Part shown: positions 27,099 through 39,548 of the stretch, in pieces
Position numbering within the stretch: position 1 is the first letter of the stretch
Layout of the letters: each line of letters begins with the position of its first letter
NCBI RefSeq assembly: GCF_001854245.1
Contig: NZ_CP015381.1
Span: 4,391,400 to 4,455,399 of the forward strand
Length of the DNA: 64,000 nucleotides
Direction: 5' to 3'
From: Desulfococcus multivorans
GTDB lineage: Bacteria; Desulfobacterota; Desulfobacteria; Desulfobacterales; Desulfococcaceae
Position numbers and translations under genes: made by a program
The notes under the pieces: model-generated
What the model was told of the DNA's origin: nothing
Databases searched by the model: none
Seen by the model: the letters and a program-made list of their open reading frames with translations, nothing else

Positions 27099-27208
27099 GG
27101 CCCGTTTCATATCATTTTTCGCTGAATTGGGCGAGGAATAAAAAACAGACCTCAAACAGCCTTGAAAAACCGAACACCGTCGTAACATTCCAAACATGTT
27201 CGAATACG

Positions 27209-27239
27209 CGCCGGAACTGGAAACGGTTCCGGCGTTTTT
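27209..27239 (+). terminator. Strong plus-strand terminator upstream of the archease gene
   Basis: CGCCGGAAC (27209-27217) pairs with GTTCCGGCG (27226-27234), followed by TTTTT. It points along the plus strand, although the nearest plus-strand gene upstream ends 550 bp earlier. Confidence 0.8.
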
Positions 27240-27417
27240 ATGCCCGGAAAGCCGCTTCGCCTCAACCCAGGCAATGCTGCCGGTATGGGAAAACCCGCCC
27301 GAAATCCTCAAAAACCTCTTGTAACCCGATCCAAAAAAAGATATAAAGTACTGTTTACGGATATTGTTTTCAATCAGTTCGCCTCTGCAGCGAAAGCACC
27401 TTTTCCCACGGAGATTC

Positions 27418-28032
27418 ATGGGCATACTATCATCCACGGTGTCCATCACCCGCTATCGGGTCGATGGAAAGATCGAAGCGCCGGTGTTGGAAAACATCAC
27501 CAGGGGCCTTGCCGGAAATGCCATTACGGAGATCGATGACGAAGCTTCGGAAAAATCCGTTGGGTGGACCGCCCTGGAGAACCCTTTCCGACCGGATTTC
27601 AGCGGGTCTTCCTTCGTCATCGGCGCCTATCTGGTCTTCTCCCTCAGGATCGACAAGAAGACCATCCCGGCCAAGATCGTCAAAAAACACTACCAGATCG
27701 CACTGGCCAGGCGGATGACCGACACCGGGCGGGACCATCTCACCAAAAGCGAAAAACAGGAAATCAAGGAAGGGGTGGTCCAGGGGCTCAGTATGCGAAT
27801 CCCGGCGACCCCCAATGTCTTCGACGTCCTGTGGAATATCGAAGGACAATCGCTTTGGTTTTATTCCACCCAGAAAGCCGCCAATGAGGAGCTCGAAACC
27901 CTCTTCGCCAAATCATTCAAATGCAATCTCATCCGGCTCTTTCCTTACACTGTCGCCGAGCTTACCGCCGGGCTTTCGGACGCTGAACGGGATGCCCTGG
28001 CCACCCTCACCCCCACGCGGTTTGCGGAGTAG
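27418..28032 (+). CDS. RdgC-like protein (short form)
   Basis: A 204-residue protein that resembles the N-terminal and middle parts of RdgC, the ring-forming DNA-binding protein that modulates RecA. Visible similarities are the early SSTVSITRYRV strand, a KSVGWTALENPF segment like RdgC's GW-P region, LVFSLRIDKKTIPAKIVKKH followed by LTKSEKQEIKEGVVQGL (compare RdgC's rKEKxxLKdxv), and a WFYSTQKAANEELETLF segment. It is about 100 residues shorter than E. coli RdgC. ATG 27418 has GGAG upstream. It is 9 bp ahead of another short gene and then dnaN, so it probably belongs to DNA replication or repair. Confidence 0.7.
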   Translation: MGILSSTVSITRYRVDGKIEAPVLENITRGLAGNAITEIDDEASEKSVGWTALENPFRPDFSGSSFVIGAYLVFSLRIDKKTIPAKIVKKHYQIALARRMTDTGRDHLTKSEKQEIKEGVVQGLSMRIPATPNVFDVLWNIEGQSLWFYSTQKAANEELETLFAKSFKCNLIRLFPYTVAELTAGLSDAERDALATLTPTRFAE

Positions 28033-28041
28033 GAGTAGAAC

Positions 28042-28566
28042 ATGTTGGACATCGCCGTCGCCTACAATCGATACGCTTTTCTGGGATATGAATTTCTGAC
28101 CTGGCTGTGGTTCGTTGTGGAAAAAGACCGGGATCTTCTGACCGCCATAGAACCCGAAATGACGACCCTCGCCCTCGGCAACCGCGTCGTCCTCGAAAAC
28201 AGGATTCAGGAAGCCGTGGAGAGCATCACCATAAAGGGCGACGACGCAGGTCTGGAAGAAGGACTTCTCGCCTTGAGGAAAGGAGCGGTCGTTACGGAGC
28301 TCAACCTTGTTTACAGGATCGGGGAACAGGAATGGCGCGTTACAGTAAAAGGGGAAAGCTTCAATATTTCCAATCTCAAAACCCCGGAAATCGGGGCCAT
28401 CGAAACCCGGGACGATATCGAGGGGTTTCTGCTGGAGAAGGTCTACCTGTATGAAAAGGTCGTCCGGCTCATCGATAAGCTTTACGCCGGGTTTCTCCGA
28501 CACCGGCTTTCCGCGGACTGGAACGAACGGGTGCTTCCGTTGTTGAAGCAGTGGATCCATGAATAA
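28042..28566 (+). CDS. Unrecognised protein encoded between rdgC-like gene and dnaN
   Basis: I do not recognise this 174-residue protein. It has no signal peptide or clear membrane segment; the first 30 residues are aromatic-rich (AYNRYAFLGYEFLTWLWFVVE). The rest alternates strands and helices with many charged residues. It begins 9 bp after the rdgC-like stop and ends 15 bp before dnaN, so it looks co-transcribed with both. A partner of the RdgC-like protein is the simplest guess, from position only. Confidence 0.75.
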   Translation: MLDIAVAYNRYAFLGYEFLTWLWFVVEKDRDLLTAIEPEMTTLALGNRVVLENRIQEAVESITIKGDDAGLEEGLLALRKGAVVTELNLVYRIGEQEWRVTVKGESFNISNLKTPEIGAIETRDDIEGFLLEKVYLYEKVVRLIDKLYAGFLRHRLSADWNERVLPLLKQWIHE

Positions 28567-28581
28567 CAGAGGGTTTCCTTT

Positions 28582-32144
<3,563 letters not shown>

Positions 32145-32240
32145 CACGAGTATTGTCCGTAAATCGGTTTTTATATTGAGCTCCGATGGACGCCGGGGCA
32201 CCCAAAGCGCAACGATTGGCTCAAGGAGGTGGACCGTCAC

Positions 32241-32720
32241 ATGATACCCCTGTTATCCGACCCGAACGATCCCGTCTCCATTATTGAAATCATCAAAAGT
32301 GTCGTCGGTCTTGTTGCTACCTGCCTGGGTCTCATCGTCATCCTTATCGGGCTCCGGTACGCCATGCAGATTTTCCAACTCGTCTTCACCATTCTCAATT
32401 CCCCATCGTATCTGAACGGCGTCATTCACGAGATGGCGGAGAGCATCGGTGGAAGGGCGTTCGATATCCGGCTGGACGGCAGAGCCGTTCCCCTGGCCAA
32501 TCTCATGGCCCTCACGGTTTACTGCTGCGGGGCCTTCCTGGCCGCATGGCTGACCTTGGCATTGATGCACACCGGCGCGAAAATCGTATCGCTCACGGCA
32601 GGCGACCGAAACGCAGTGAGGGAGATTCTGAAAAACGTCTTCCCGAAATCCCTCCAAACGAAAGGGGCCACATCGAATCAAGACCCCGAACCCCGCTCTA
32701 CCGCCCGTCACCCGTCCTGA
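32241..32720 (+). CDS. Small membrane protein, unrecognised
   Basis: I do not recognise this protein of about 159 residues. Two hydrophobic stretches near the ends of the first two thirds (IIKSVVGLVATCLGLIVILI and LANLMALTVYCCGAFLAAWL) suggest two membrane helices, with a short hydrophilic section between and a polar tail (PKSLQTKGATSNQ...). ATG 32241 is preceded by AAGGAGGT at 11 nt; a GTG at 32229 in the same frame overlaps that site and is less likely. It stands 96 bp after gyrB and before a palindromic repeat. Confidence 0.65.
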   Translation: MIPLLSDPNDPVSIIEIIKSVVGLVATCLGLIVILIGLRYAMQIFQLVFTILNSPSYLNGVIHEMAESIGGRAFDIRLDGRAVPLANLMALTVYCCGAFLAAWLTLALMHTGAKIVSLTAGDRNAVREILKNVFPKSLQTKGATSNQDPEPRSTARHPS

Positions 32721-32811
32721 ACCCCATCGGTCCGGACGGCGGAATCTGGATTCATAACCATGGAATCGGTTTCGTGCCTGAAATACCAACAGAAAAGCGT
32801 ACCGAAAAAAA

Positions 32812-32887
32812 CTCAACTTTCGACTTTTGTGATGGTGACCGGATAGCGGTGCCGGGAGGATACGGCCTATGAAAGTCGAAAGTTGAG
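32812..32887. repeat. Palindromic intergenic element, copy A
   Basis: A 76-bp element bounded by CTCAACTTTCGACTTT and its inverse AAAGTCGAAAGTTGAG. The core reads TGACCGGATAGCGGTGCCGG then GAGGATAC. Related copies are at 50920, 54111 and 63345. Confidence 0.85.
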
Positions 32888-32892
32888 AGAGA

Positions 32893-32930
32893 GAAAAAAA
32901 ACGGGTAACCGCTTTCGCCGTAACCCGTTG
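32893..32930 (-). terminator. Terminator of tRNA-Pro
   Basis: On the minus strand AACGGGTTACGGC pairs with GCGGTTACCCGTT around GAAA and is followed by a run of T. It lies 9 bp past the tRNA 3' end. Confidence 0.85.
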
Positions 32931-32938
32931 ATTTTATC

Positions 32939-33015
32939 TGGTCGGGGCGGAGGGATTTGAACCCCCGGCTTTCTGCTCCCAAAGCAGACGCGCTACCAGG
33001 CTGCGCCACGCCCCG
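32939..33015 (-). tRNA. tRNA-Pro (anticodon TGG)
   Basis: A 77-nt cloverleaf on the minus strand with acceptor CGGGGCG/CGCCCCG, anticodon loop CTTTGGGAG (TGG), T-arm GGGGGTTCAAATCCC, discriminator A and encoded CCA. Confidence 0.96.
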
Positions 33016-33111
33016 ATGTCTTTGACGTGATTGCGTTAGCATGATCCTCGCCGGAATGCAAGATTTTGTTGAACGAAAAACCGGGATAACCACTTCTTTT
33101 TTCAATTTTTC

Positions 33112-33140
33112 TTGACACCTAAATCGTTAGGTATTAGATT
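33112..33140 (+). promoter_or_regulatory. Sigma-70-type promoter ahead of tRNA-Leu and tig
   Basis: TTGACA (33112-33117), 17-nt spacer, TAGATT (33135-33140). The tRNA begins about 110 bp further on. Confidence 0.6.
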
Positions 33141-33249
33141 ACAAGGCTGTATATCTTAATAGTGGTTATTTCAGGCTATTATCGCATTTTACCAACCAAA
33201 GCGAGGGCAACACGGGCTGTTTGGCGGGTTTTTGGCAAATACGACAAAT

Positions 33250-33336
33250 GCGAGAGTGGCGGAACTGGTAGACGCACTGGACTTAGGATCCAGCTCTGGG
33301 GACAGAGTGGGAGTTCGAGTCTCCCCTCTCGCACCA
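33250..33336 (+). tRNA. tRNA-Leu (anticodon TAG)
   Basis: An 87-nt class II tRNA with acceptor GCGAGAG/CTCTCGC, anticodon TAG in CTGGACTTAGGATCCAG, a long variable arm (CTCTGGGGACAGAG) and encoded CCA. Confidence 0.97.
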
Positions 33337-33357
33337 AGATAAGGTTTCAATTCAACG

Positions 33358-33390
33358 TGCCTGAAGGGGGTGTCTGACTTCAGGCATTTG
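33358..33390 (+). terminator. Hairpin between tRNA-Leu and tig
   Basis: TGCCTGAAG (33358-33366) pairs with CTTCAGGCA (33378-33386), then TTTGATTTATTT. It may end the tRNA transcript or partly attenuate read-through into tig, whose ATG is 25 bp on. Confidence 0.65.
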
Positions 33391-33411
33391 ATTTATTTGG
33401 AGAGGATAACG

Positions 33412-34743
33412 ATGGAAGTGAATGTGGAAGATCTGAGCAGCGTGAAAAAAGTTTTGCATATTGAAATCCCGCAGGATGTGGTTAAACGCGAGATCGACAA
33501 TGCCTACAAAGAACTCAAGAAAACCGCAAAGATCAAAGGTTTTCGTCCTGGAAAGGCCCCGCGGCAGGTGCTGGAGCGACACTATAAAAAGGATGTGCAT
33601 GCGGATGTCTCCTCCAAATTGATCCAGGACTCGTTTGCCGAGGCCGTGAAGGAAAACAACCTGGAGGTCATCGGAAGCCCTCAGATCGATCCCCCGGATC
33701 TGGCCTATGACAAACCCTATGCCTATGATGCCGCCGTCGAGATCCGACCTGTACTCGACACCATCGATTTTTCGGGTATCCAGCTGAAGAAGACGATCTA
33801 TAAAGTTACGGACCAGGAGATCGACACGCAGCTGAAAGCCCTTCAGAAAAATCTGACCCGGCAGGAAAAGATCGACGAATTCCGTCCGGCCCGGTCCGGC
33901 GATTTTGTTCTCATCGACTACGAAGGATTTAAAGACGGCAAACCCTTTGAAGAAACTCAGATGACGGAGAACTTCACCCTGAAGATCGGGGCCGGACAGA
34001 TCGCGGATGCGATGGACGACGCGATCGTCGGCATGAAGCCCGATGAAACCCGGACCGCGACCGTGACATTTCCCGAGGACCATGCCAACGACAAACTGAA
34101 GGGTCAGACGATCGAATTCAATATCACCCTCAAAGAGATCCGCAAGGAAGTTGTTCCGGAAATAGATGACGATTTCGCTAAACAATTCGGCAAGTTCGAG
34201 ACCCTGGATGCGCTGAAGGCCGAAATTATCCAGAATCTTTCCCAGGGATACGAGAAGCGGACGGAACAGGAATTGAACGAACAGATCTTTTCGACGCTTC
34301 TGGAGCGGATAGCCTTTGAGGTGCCGGATGCCATGATCGAATATGAGCTTGAGGGCATTGTTTCGGATGCCGAACGGACCTTCAGCTACCATAATATGAG
34401 CATGGAGCAGATCGGCATGACCCACGAGACCCTTCGCGAAAAATATCGGGACACGGCCCTCAAGCAGGTCAAACGCCATCTGATTCTGGGCAAGATCATC
34501 GAGCAGGAACCGTTGGAACTCTCGGAAGCCGAACTGGTCCAGGGTTTTGAAAACATGGCGAAGACCTTCCATCAACCGGCGGAAGAAATCCGGAAATACT
34601 ACGAAGCCCCGGAAAACCAGGAACGGCTCGCCTATTTCAAACACACTTTACTTGAAAAGAAAGCGATAGAACTTATTATTAACAAGAGTGATATCGAAGA
34701 GGTACCAGCGGAAATCGCCGCGGAAACAGAAGAAAGCGTTTAA
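33412..34743 (+). CDS. tig: Trigger factor (ribosome-associated chaperone, peptidyl-prolyl isomerase)
   Basis: Trigger factor binds the ribosome exit and shields nascent chains. The 443 residues have the ribosome-binding tail domain (1-150) with the signature GFRPGKAPRQVLERHY at about 44-59, the FKBP-type PPIase domain near 160-245 (GDFVLIDYEGFKDGKPFEE), and a helical C-terminal chaperone region. ATG 33412 has GAGAGGATAACG upstream and gives the usual MEVNVEDLSSVKKVL start; a frame extension to 33370 overlaps a hairpin and is not used. It leads the tig-clpP-clpX-lon proteostasis cluster. Confidence 0.97.
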   Translation: MEVNVEDLSSVKKVLHIEIPQDVVKREIDNAYKELKKTAKIKGFRPGKAPRQVLERHYKKDVHADVSSKLIQDSFAEAVKENNLEVIGSPQIDPPDLAYDKPYAYDAAVEIRPVLDTIDFSGIQLKKTIYKVTDQEIDTQLKALQKNLTRQEKIDEFRPARSGDFVLIDYEGFKDGKPFEETQMTENFTLKIGAGQIADAMDDAIVGMKPDETRTATVTFPEDHANDKLKGQTIEFNITLKEIRKEVVPEIDDDFAKQFGKFETLDALKAEIIQNLSQGYEKRTEQELNEQIFSTLLERIAFEVPDAMIEYELEGIVSDAERTFSYHNMSMEQIGMTHETLREKYRDTALKQVKRHLILGKIIEQEPLELSEAELVQGFENMAKTFHQPAEEIRKYYEAPENQERLAYFKHTLLEKKAIELIINKSDIEEVPAEIAAETEESV

Positions 34744-34751
34744 TCGTAAGT

Positions 34752-34782
34752 GCAGATACCTGAAGTCGTTTCAGGTATCTGC
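34752..34782 (+). terminator. Perfect hairpin after tig
   Basis: GCAGATACCTGAA (34752-34764) pairs with TTCAGGTATCTGC (34770-34782). No long T-run follows, so it may be an attenuator or RNA-stability hairpin rather than a full terminator. Confidence 0.6.
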
Positions 34783-34932
34783 TTCGGCATCCCCTCTGTT
34801 ATCCTGATTCTCTCTTCTAATCACCTGTTGACTTACATGAGTTCTCATGAATCCTCTCCCCATGAAAATGCCCATGGGTCGACGGGGTTCCGTCAGATGT
34901 CCCACATTAACGATTAAAACAAGGAGTGTACT

Positions 34933-35547
34933 GTGCCGTTAATCCCAATGGTCGTTGAGCAGAGCAGCAGAGGCGAGCGCGCTTATGACATTTATTCGAG
35001 GCTCTTGAAAGACAGAATCATATTTCTGGGCACGGCGATTACGGATGAAGTGGCCAATCTTTTGATTGCCCAGTTTCTTTTTCTCGAATCCGAAGATCCG
35101 GAAAAAGACATCAATTTTTACATCAACTCCCCCGGCGGCGTCGTCACATCCGGCCTCGCCATCTACGATACAATGCAGTATATCAAACCCGATATCGCCA
35201 CCGTGTGCCTCGGCCAGGCGGCGAGTATGGGTGCCGTTCTTCTGGCCGCCGGCGCCAAGGGAAAGCGGTATGCCCTTCCCAATTCCCGGATTATGATCCA
35301 TCAGCCCATGGGCGGTTCCCAGGGGCAGGCGTCGGATATCGCCATCCAGGCCAAGGAGATCCTTCGCATGAGGGACGCTCTCAACGAAATCCTGGCGAAG
35401 CATACCGGCCAGGATTTGGAGCGGGTCCAGCGCGATACGGACCGTGATTTCTTCATGTCCGGTCAGGACGCCAAAGAATACGGGATCATCGACCACGTCA
35501 TGGCCAGTCGGGATGATCTCGATCATCTGGAAGAGAAAAAGGAGTAA
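34933..35547 (+). CDS. clpP: ATP-dependent Clp protease proteolytic subunit
   Basis: ClpP forms the tetradecameric serine-protease barrel fed by ClpX. The 204 residues have the catalytic Ser in [11 protein letters not shown], His in MIHQPMGG, and Asp in DRDFFMS region, plus the start [20 protein letters not shown] typical after propeptide removal. The start codon is GTG 34933 with AAGGAG 6 nt upstream. The gene is followed 5 bp later by clpX, a coupled pair. Confidence 0.98.
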   Translation: MPLIPMVVEQSSRGERAYDIYSRLLKDRIIFLGTAITDEVANLLIAQFLFLESEDPEKDINFYINSPGGVVTSGLAIYDTMQYIKPDIATVCLGQAASMGAVLLAAGAKGKRYALPNSRIMIHQPMGGSQGQASDIAIQAKEILRMRDALNEILAKHTGQDLERVQRDTDRDFFMSGQDAKEYGIIDHVMASRDDLDHLEEKKE

Positions 35548-35552
35548 ATGCG

Positions 35553-36797
35553 ATGAGCAGAAAAAACGAGGAAAACGACAATCTCTTCTGTTCCTTTTGC
35601 GGCAAAAGCCAGAATGAGGTCAAGAAGCTGATTGCGGGTCCGGCCGTGTATATATGCGATGAATGTATTCAGCTGTGCAGTGAAATCATCGAGGAAGAGA
35701 GCGAGAAGGACGCCCGGGAAACCGAGATCGCTATGATTCCAAAGGAAATCAAGAAGATGCTTGATGAATACGTCATCGAACAGGAGGATGCCAAAAAGGT
35801 TCTGTCGGTGGCGGTATACAATCATTACAAGCGACTTGAGTCCCACGTGGTATCGGGCGATGTGGAGATTCAGAAAAGCAACATCCTCTTGATCGGCCCT
35901 ACGGGTTCAGGGAAAACCCTCCTGGCCCAGACCCTGGCCCGGTTTCTCAACGTCCCCTTCACCATTGCGGATGCCACAAGCCTGACCGAGGCCGGATATG
36001 TGGGGGAAGATGTGGAAAACATCATCCTTTCCCTGCTTCAGAACGCCGACTATGACGTCGAGAAGGCTAAAAAAGGGATTGTTTACATCGATGAGATCGA
36101 CAAGATCGCCAGCAAATCGGACAATCCCTCCATCACTCGAGATGTCTCGGGGGAGGGCGTTCAGCAGGCGCTTTTGAAAATCATCGAGGGAACCACGGCC
36201 AGCGTTCCCCCAAAGGGGGGCCGAAAGCATCCCCAGCAGGATTTCGTGAAGGTCGACACCTCGAATATTCTTTTTATTTGCGGCGGCACCTTCAACGGGC
36301 TCGACAAGATCGTTCGGCAGCGGACCGGCTCCAAGACCATGGGCTTCGGTTCCAAGATAACGCAATCGGACGATCGCAATATCGGCGACATCCTGAAAGA
36401 CGTTCAGCCGGAAGACCTTATCAAGTTTGGTCTCATCCCCGAATTTCTGGGACGTCTGCCCGTCATCGCGACCCTGGGAGAGCTCAACGCTTCCTCTCTG
36501 ATCCGCATCCTGACCGAGCCCAAAAACGCTTTGGTCAAACAGTACCGGAAGCTCTTCGAAATGGAAGGCGTCAACCTGAGATTGACAGACAGCGCCCTCT
36601 CCGCTATTGCACAGGAAGCCCTGAAACGCAAATCAGGCGCGCGCGGGCTTCGGGCGATCATGGAAGGCTGCATGCTCGGTATCATGTACGAAATCCCCTC
36701 CATCGGGAACGTCAAGGAATGCGTCATCGGTGAGGATGTCGTTCTGAACAAAGAGGAGCCCATTCTCCTATATGAGCAAACCAAAAAACAGGCTTAA
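35553..36797 (+). CDS. clpX: ATP-dependent Clp protease ATP-binding subunit ClpX
   Basis: ClpX unfolds substrates for ClpP. The 414 residues begin with the C4 zinc-binding domain ([11 protein letters not shown]...[10 protein letters not shown]), followed by the AAA+ module: Walker [16 protein letters not shown], Walker [12 protein letters not shown], the pore/sensor region [16 protein letters not shown] and sensor 2 [11 protein letters not shown]. It is 5 bp after clpP and 18 bp before lon, so all three are probably on one transcript. Confidence 0.98.
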   Translation: MSRKNEENDNLFCSFCGKSQNEVKKLIAGPAVYICDECIQLCSEIIEEESEKDARETEIAMIPKEIKKMLDEYVIEQEDAKKVLSVAVYNHYKRLESHVVSGDVEIQKSNILLIGPTGSGKTLLAQTLARFLNVPFTIADATSLTEAGYVGEDVENIILSLLQNADYDVEKAKKGIVYIDEIDKIASKSDNPSITRDVSGEGVQQALLKIIEGTTASVPPKGGRKHPQQDFVKVDTSNILFICGGTFNGLDKIVRQRTGSKTMGFGSKITQSDDRNIGDILKDVQPEDLIKFGLIPEFLGRLPVIATLGELNASSLIRILTEPKNALVKQYRKLFEMEGVNLRLTDSALSAIAQEALKRKSGARGLRAIMEGCMLGIMYEIPSIGNVKECVIGEDVVLNKEEPILLYEQTKKQA

Positions 36798-36815
36798 GGA
36801 TCCACTGATAGCATA

Positions 36816-39269
36816 ATGATCAATTTTCCGAAAATCTTACGTAAAGAAGACGATTCCGGTTCGACGAACCTGGTGCTGCCCCTTTTGCCGCTGAGAGACA
36901 TTGTCGTATTCCCTCATATGGTAGCGCCGCTCTTCGTGGGACGGACCAAATCGGTGAATGCACTTGCCGATGCCATGAACAGCGAGAAAAGCGTGTTTCT
37001 CGCCATCCAGAAAAAAGCGGGAATCGACAAGCCGGAGCCCAAGGACATTCATTCCATAGGAACCGTCGGCAATGTGCTGCAGCTCCTTCGCTTGCCTGAC
37101 GGTACCGTAAAGGCTCTGGTCGAGGGAAAAGTCAGGGGGGTGATCCATAATTTCATCCCCAACGACGACTTTTTTCAGGTGGAAGCCTCCATTTTGGCGG
37201 AGCCGGTCCCCGATGAACCCGATGTCGCCGCCCTCACCCGGGCCATCATCGACAGCTTCGAGGAATATGCAAAATTAAACAAGAGCATCTCCAAGGACCT
37301 GATCAACAATGTTTCCGCCATAACGGACCCTTCGAAGCTGGCGGACACCGTCGCGGCCCATTTCTCCTTCAAGATCGAGGACAAGCAGCGGCTGCTGGAA
37401 GAGATCGATCCATATAAGCGGCTTTCTTATCTGCTCGGCCTGATCAAGATGGAGGTCGAGGTCTACGAAATGGACCAGCGTATCAAGGTCCGGGTCAAGG
37501 AACAGATGGAGAAGACCCAGAAAAACTATTATCTCAACGAGCAGATGCGCGCCATCAAGAAAGAGATGGGGGCTGAAGACGACGGGGCGGAGGAACTGGA
37601 TGAACTGGAAAAGCGGATCAAGCGCAAGCGAATGACCAAAGAGGCCAAGGCCAAGGTTTATCAGGAGTTCAAAAAACTCAAGCTGATGACCCCCATGTCG
37701 GCCGAGGCCACGGTGGTGCGCAACTACATCGAATGGATTATCAGCCTTCCATGGTTCGACCGCAGCCGCATCACCACCGATATCGATGCGGCGGAAAAAA
37801 TTCTGGACGAGGATCATTACGGGCTCGAAAAACCCAAGGAGCGGATCATCGAGTACCTGGCCGTTCAATCCCTGGTGAAAAAGCTCAAGGGACCCATCCT
37901 TTGCCTGGTGGGGCCGCCGGGAGTGGGAAAAACCTCCATCGCCAAGTCTGTTGCGAGGGCCACGGGCCGGAAATTTGTCCGCCTCTCCCTGGGGGGCGTT
38001 CGGGATGAGGCGGAGATTCGCGGCCACCGGCGGACCTACATCGGTGCCATGCCCGGAAAGGTCCTCCAATCCCTCAAAAAAGTGGGCGTAAACAATCCGG
38101 TCTTCTGTCTTGACGAAGTCGACAAAATGAGCATGGACTTCAGAGGGGATCCTTCGGCGGCGCTTCTGGAGGTGCTCGATCCCGAGCAGAACAACGCCTT
38201 TAACGACCATTACCTGGATCTGGATTACGATCTCTCGGAGATATTTTTCATCACCACGGCCAACACCCTGCCCGACATTCCCCTCCCCCTCCAGGATCGG
38301 ATGGAGATTATCCGTCTGCCGGGGTATACGGAGTATGAAAAATACCACATCGCAAAGGGGTATCTGGTCTCCAAACAGATCGAGGCCAACGGGCTTTCGG
38401 GAAAGGATATTCAATTCAACAAAAGTGCCATATACACGATCATTCAACAGTACACCCGCGAGGCCGGCGTTCGAAATCTCGAGCGTGAAATCGCATCCAT
38501 CTGTCGAAAGATCGCCCGGGAATTCATGAAAGATCCTTCCATCGAATCCTTCCGCGTCACGCCCAAATCGGTTCAGAAATATCTGGGCCCGCCCCGCTTC
38601 CGGCACAGCCAGCTGGAGGAGAAGGACCAGGTGGGTATCGTCAACGGACTCGCCTGGACCCAGTTCGGCGGGGAACTCCTCTGCGTGGAAACCGCAATCA
38701 TGCCGGGCAAGGGAAACCTGACCGTCACCGGAAAACTGGGGGACGTCATGAAGGAATCCGCCCAGGCCGCTTTCAGCTATGTTCGCTCACGGGCCAACAC
38801 TCTTGCCATCGACGTTGATTTTTACAAAAAAATCGATCTCCACATCCACGTTCCGGAGGGGGCTATCCCCAAGGACGGCCCGTCCGCGGGCATCGCAATG
38901 GGGGTATCGCTGGCGTCGGCGCTTACCGGACGTCCTGTCCATCGAGACATCGCCATGACCGGAGAGATCACCCTCCGAGGCCGGGTGCTGCCCATCGGAG
39001 GCCTCAAGGAAAAAATCCTGGCGGCTCATCGGGCCGGCATCCGAAAGGTCTTGATGCCCAAGGAGAACGAGAAAGACCTGAAGGACATCCCTGCGGCGGT
39101 ATCCAAGCAAATCGAAATCGTTCCCGTGGATCACATGGATGAGGTGCTCTTCCATGCCCTGCTGCCGCAACAGGCCGACAAAAGCCCCGTGGCGGGGGAT
39201 GCGGCGATGTCCGTCGAGATGATCCCCAAAGAGCCGGACGACATGGTCCAGGGCTCCACGATCAATTGA
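36816..39269 (+). CDS. lon: ATP-dependent protease Lon
   Basis: Lon is a homo-hexameric AAA+ serine protease that removes damaged and regulatory proteins. The 817 residues show the N-terminal substrate domain ([19 protein letters not shown]), Walker [13 protein letters not shown], Walker [10 protein letters not shown], and the protease domain with the catalytic Ser in [12 protein letters not shown] and Lys in [18 protein letters not shown] short extra acidic C-terminal tail (about 35 residues) follows the family end. It closes the tig-clp-lon cluster; two tRNA genes follow. Confidence 0.98.
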   Translation: MINFPKILRKEDDSGSTNLVLPLLPLRDIVVFPHMVAPLFVGRTKSVNALADAMNSEKSVFLAIQKKAGIDKPEPKDIHSIGTVGNVLQLLRLPDGTVKALVEGKVRGVIHNFIPNDDFFQVEASILAEPVPDEPDVAALTRAIIDSFEEYAKLNKSISKDLINNVSAITDPSKLADTVAAHFSFKIEDKQRLLEEIDPYKRLSYLLGLIKMEVEVYEMDQRIKVRVKEQMEKTQKNYYLNEQMRAIKKEMGAEDDGAEELDELEKRIKRKRMTKEAKAKVYQEFKKLKLMTPMSAEATVVRNYIEWIISLPWFDRSRITTDIDAAEKILDEDHYGLEKPKERIIEYLAVQSLVKKLKGPILCLVGPPGVGKTSIAKSVARATGRKFVRLSLGGVRDEAEIRGHRRTYIGAMPGKVLQSLKKVGVNNPVFCLDEVDKMSMDFRGDPSAALLEVLDPEQNNAFNDHYLDLDYDLSEIFFITTANTLPDIPLPLQDRMEIIRLPGYTEYEKYHIAKGYLVSKQIEANGLSGKDIQFNKSAIYTIIQQYTREAGVRNLEREIASICRKIAREFMKDPSIESFRVTPKSVQKYLGPPRFRHSQLEEKDQVGIVNGLAWTQFGGELLCVETAIMPGKGNLTVTGKLGDVMKESAQAAFSYVRSRANTLAIDVDFYKKIDLHIHVPEGAIPKDGPSAGIAMGVSLASALTGRPVHRDIAMTGEITLRGRVLPIGGLKEKILAAHRAGIRKVLMPKENEKDLKDIPAAVSKQIEIVPVDHMDEVLFHALLPQQADKSPVAGDAAMSVEMIPKEPDDMVQGSTIN

Positions 39270-39301
39270 TGGAAAAATAAAGAGAGACCGATAAATTTAT
39301 C

Positions 39302-39330
39302 TTGACATCCCTTGATCAAATTGGTATTTA
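39302..39330 (+). promoter_or_regulatory. Sigma-70-type promoter of tRNA-Val (and possibly tRNA-Asp)
   Basis: TTGACA (39302-39307), 17-nt spacer, TATTTA (39325-39330), then the tRNA 34 bp on. Confidence 0.65.
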
Positions 39331-39363
39331 CTCTTCGCTTTTGACGGAAACGTTGCGGAGCAA

Positions 39364-39436
39364 GGGCGGGTAGCTCAGTTGGGAGAGCATCGGCCTTACA
39401 AGCCGAGGGTCACAGGTTCAAGCCCTGTTCCGCCCA
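39364..39436 (+). tRNA. tRNA-Val (anticodon TAC)
   Basis: A 73-nt cloverleaf with acceptor GGGCGGG/TCCGCCC, anticodon TAC in CGGCCTTACAAGCCG and T-arm CACAGGTTCAAGCCCTGT. CCA is not encoded (ATCA follows). Confidence 0.94.
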
Positions 39437-39470
39437 TCATCAGTCGCTTGACATTCTAAAGTTACCATTC

Positions 39471-39548
39471 GGGGGCGTAGTTCAGTTTGGTTAGAACGCC
39501 GGCCTGTCACGCCGGAGGTCGCGAGTTCGAGTCTCGTCGCTCCCGCCA
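39471..39548 (+). tRNA. tRNA-Asp (anticodon GTC), integration target
   Basis: A 78-nt cloverleaf with acceptor GGGGGCG/CGCTCCC, anticodon GTC in CCGGCCTGTCACGCCGG, T-arm GCGAGTTCGAGTCTCGT and encoded CCA. Its last 58 nt are also the end of the integrase gene on the other strand, which points to it as the attachment site of the neighbouring element. Confidence 0.95.

Noticed and set aside
27099..28581. Replication origin beside dnaN
   Set aside because: No cluster of DnaA-box-like sequences was noticed and dnaA is absent, so an origin cannot be supported; a computed GC-skew and box search would decide.
37275..38606. 443-codon minus-strand frame over lon
   Set aside because: Antisense shadow of lon, with no recognisable domain.
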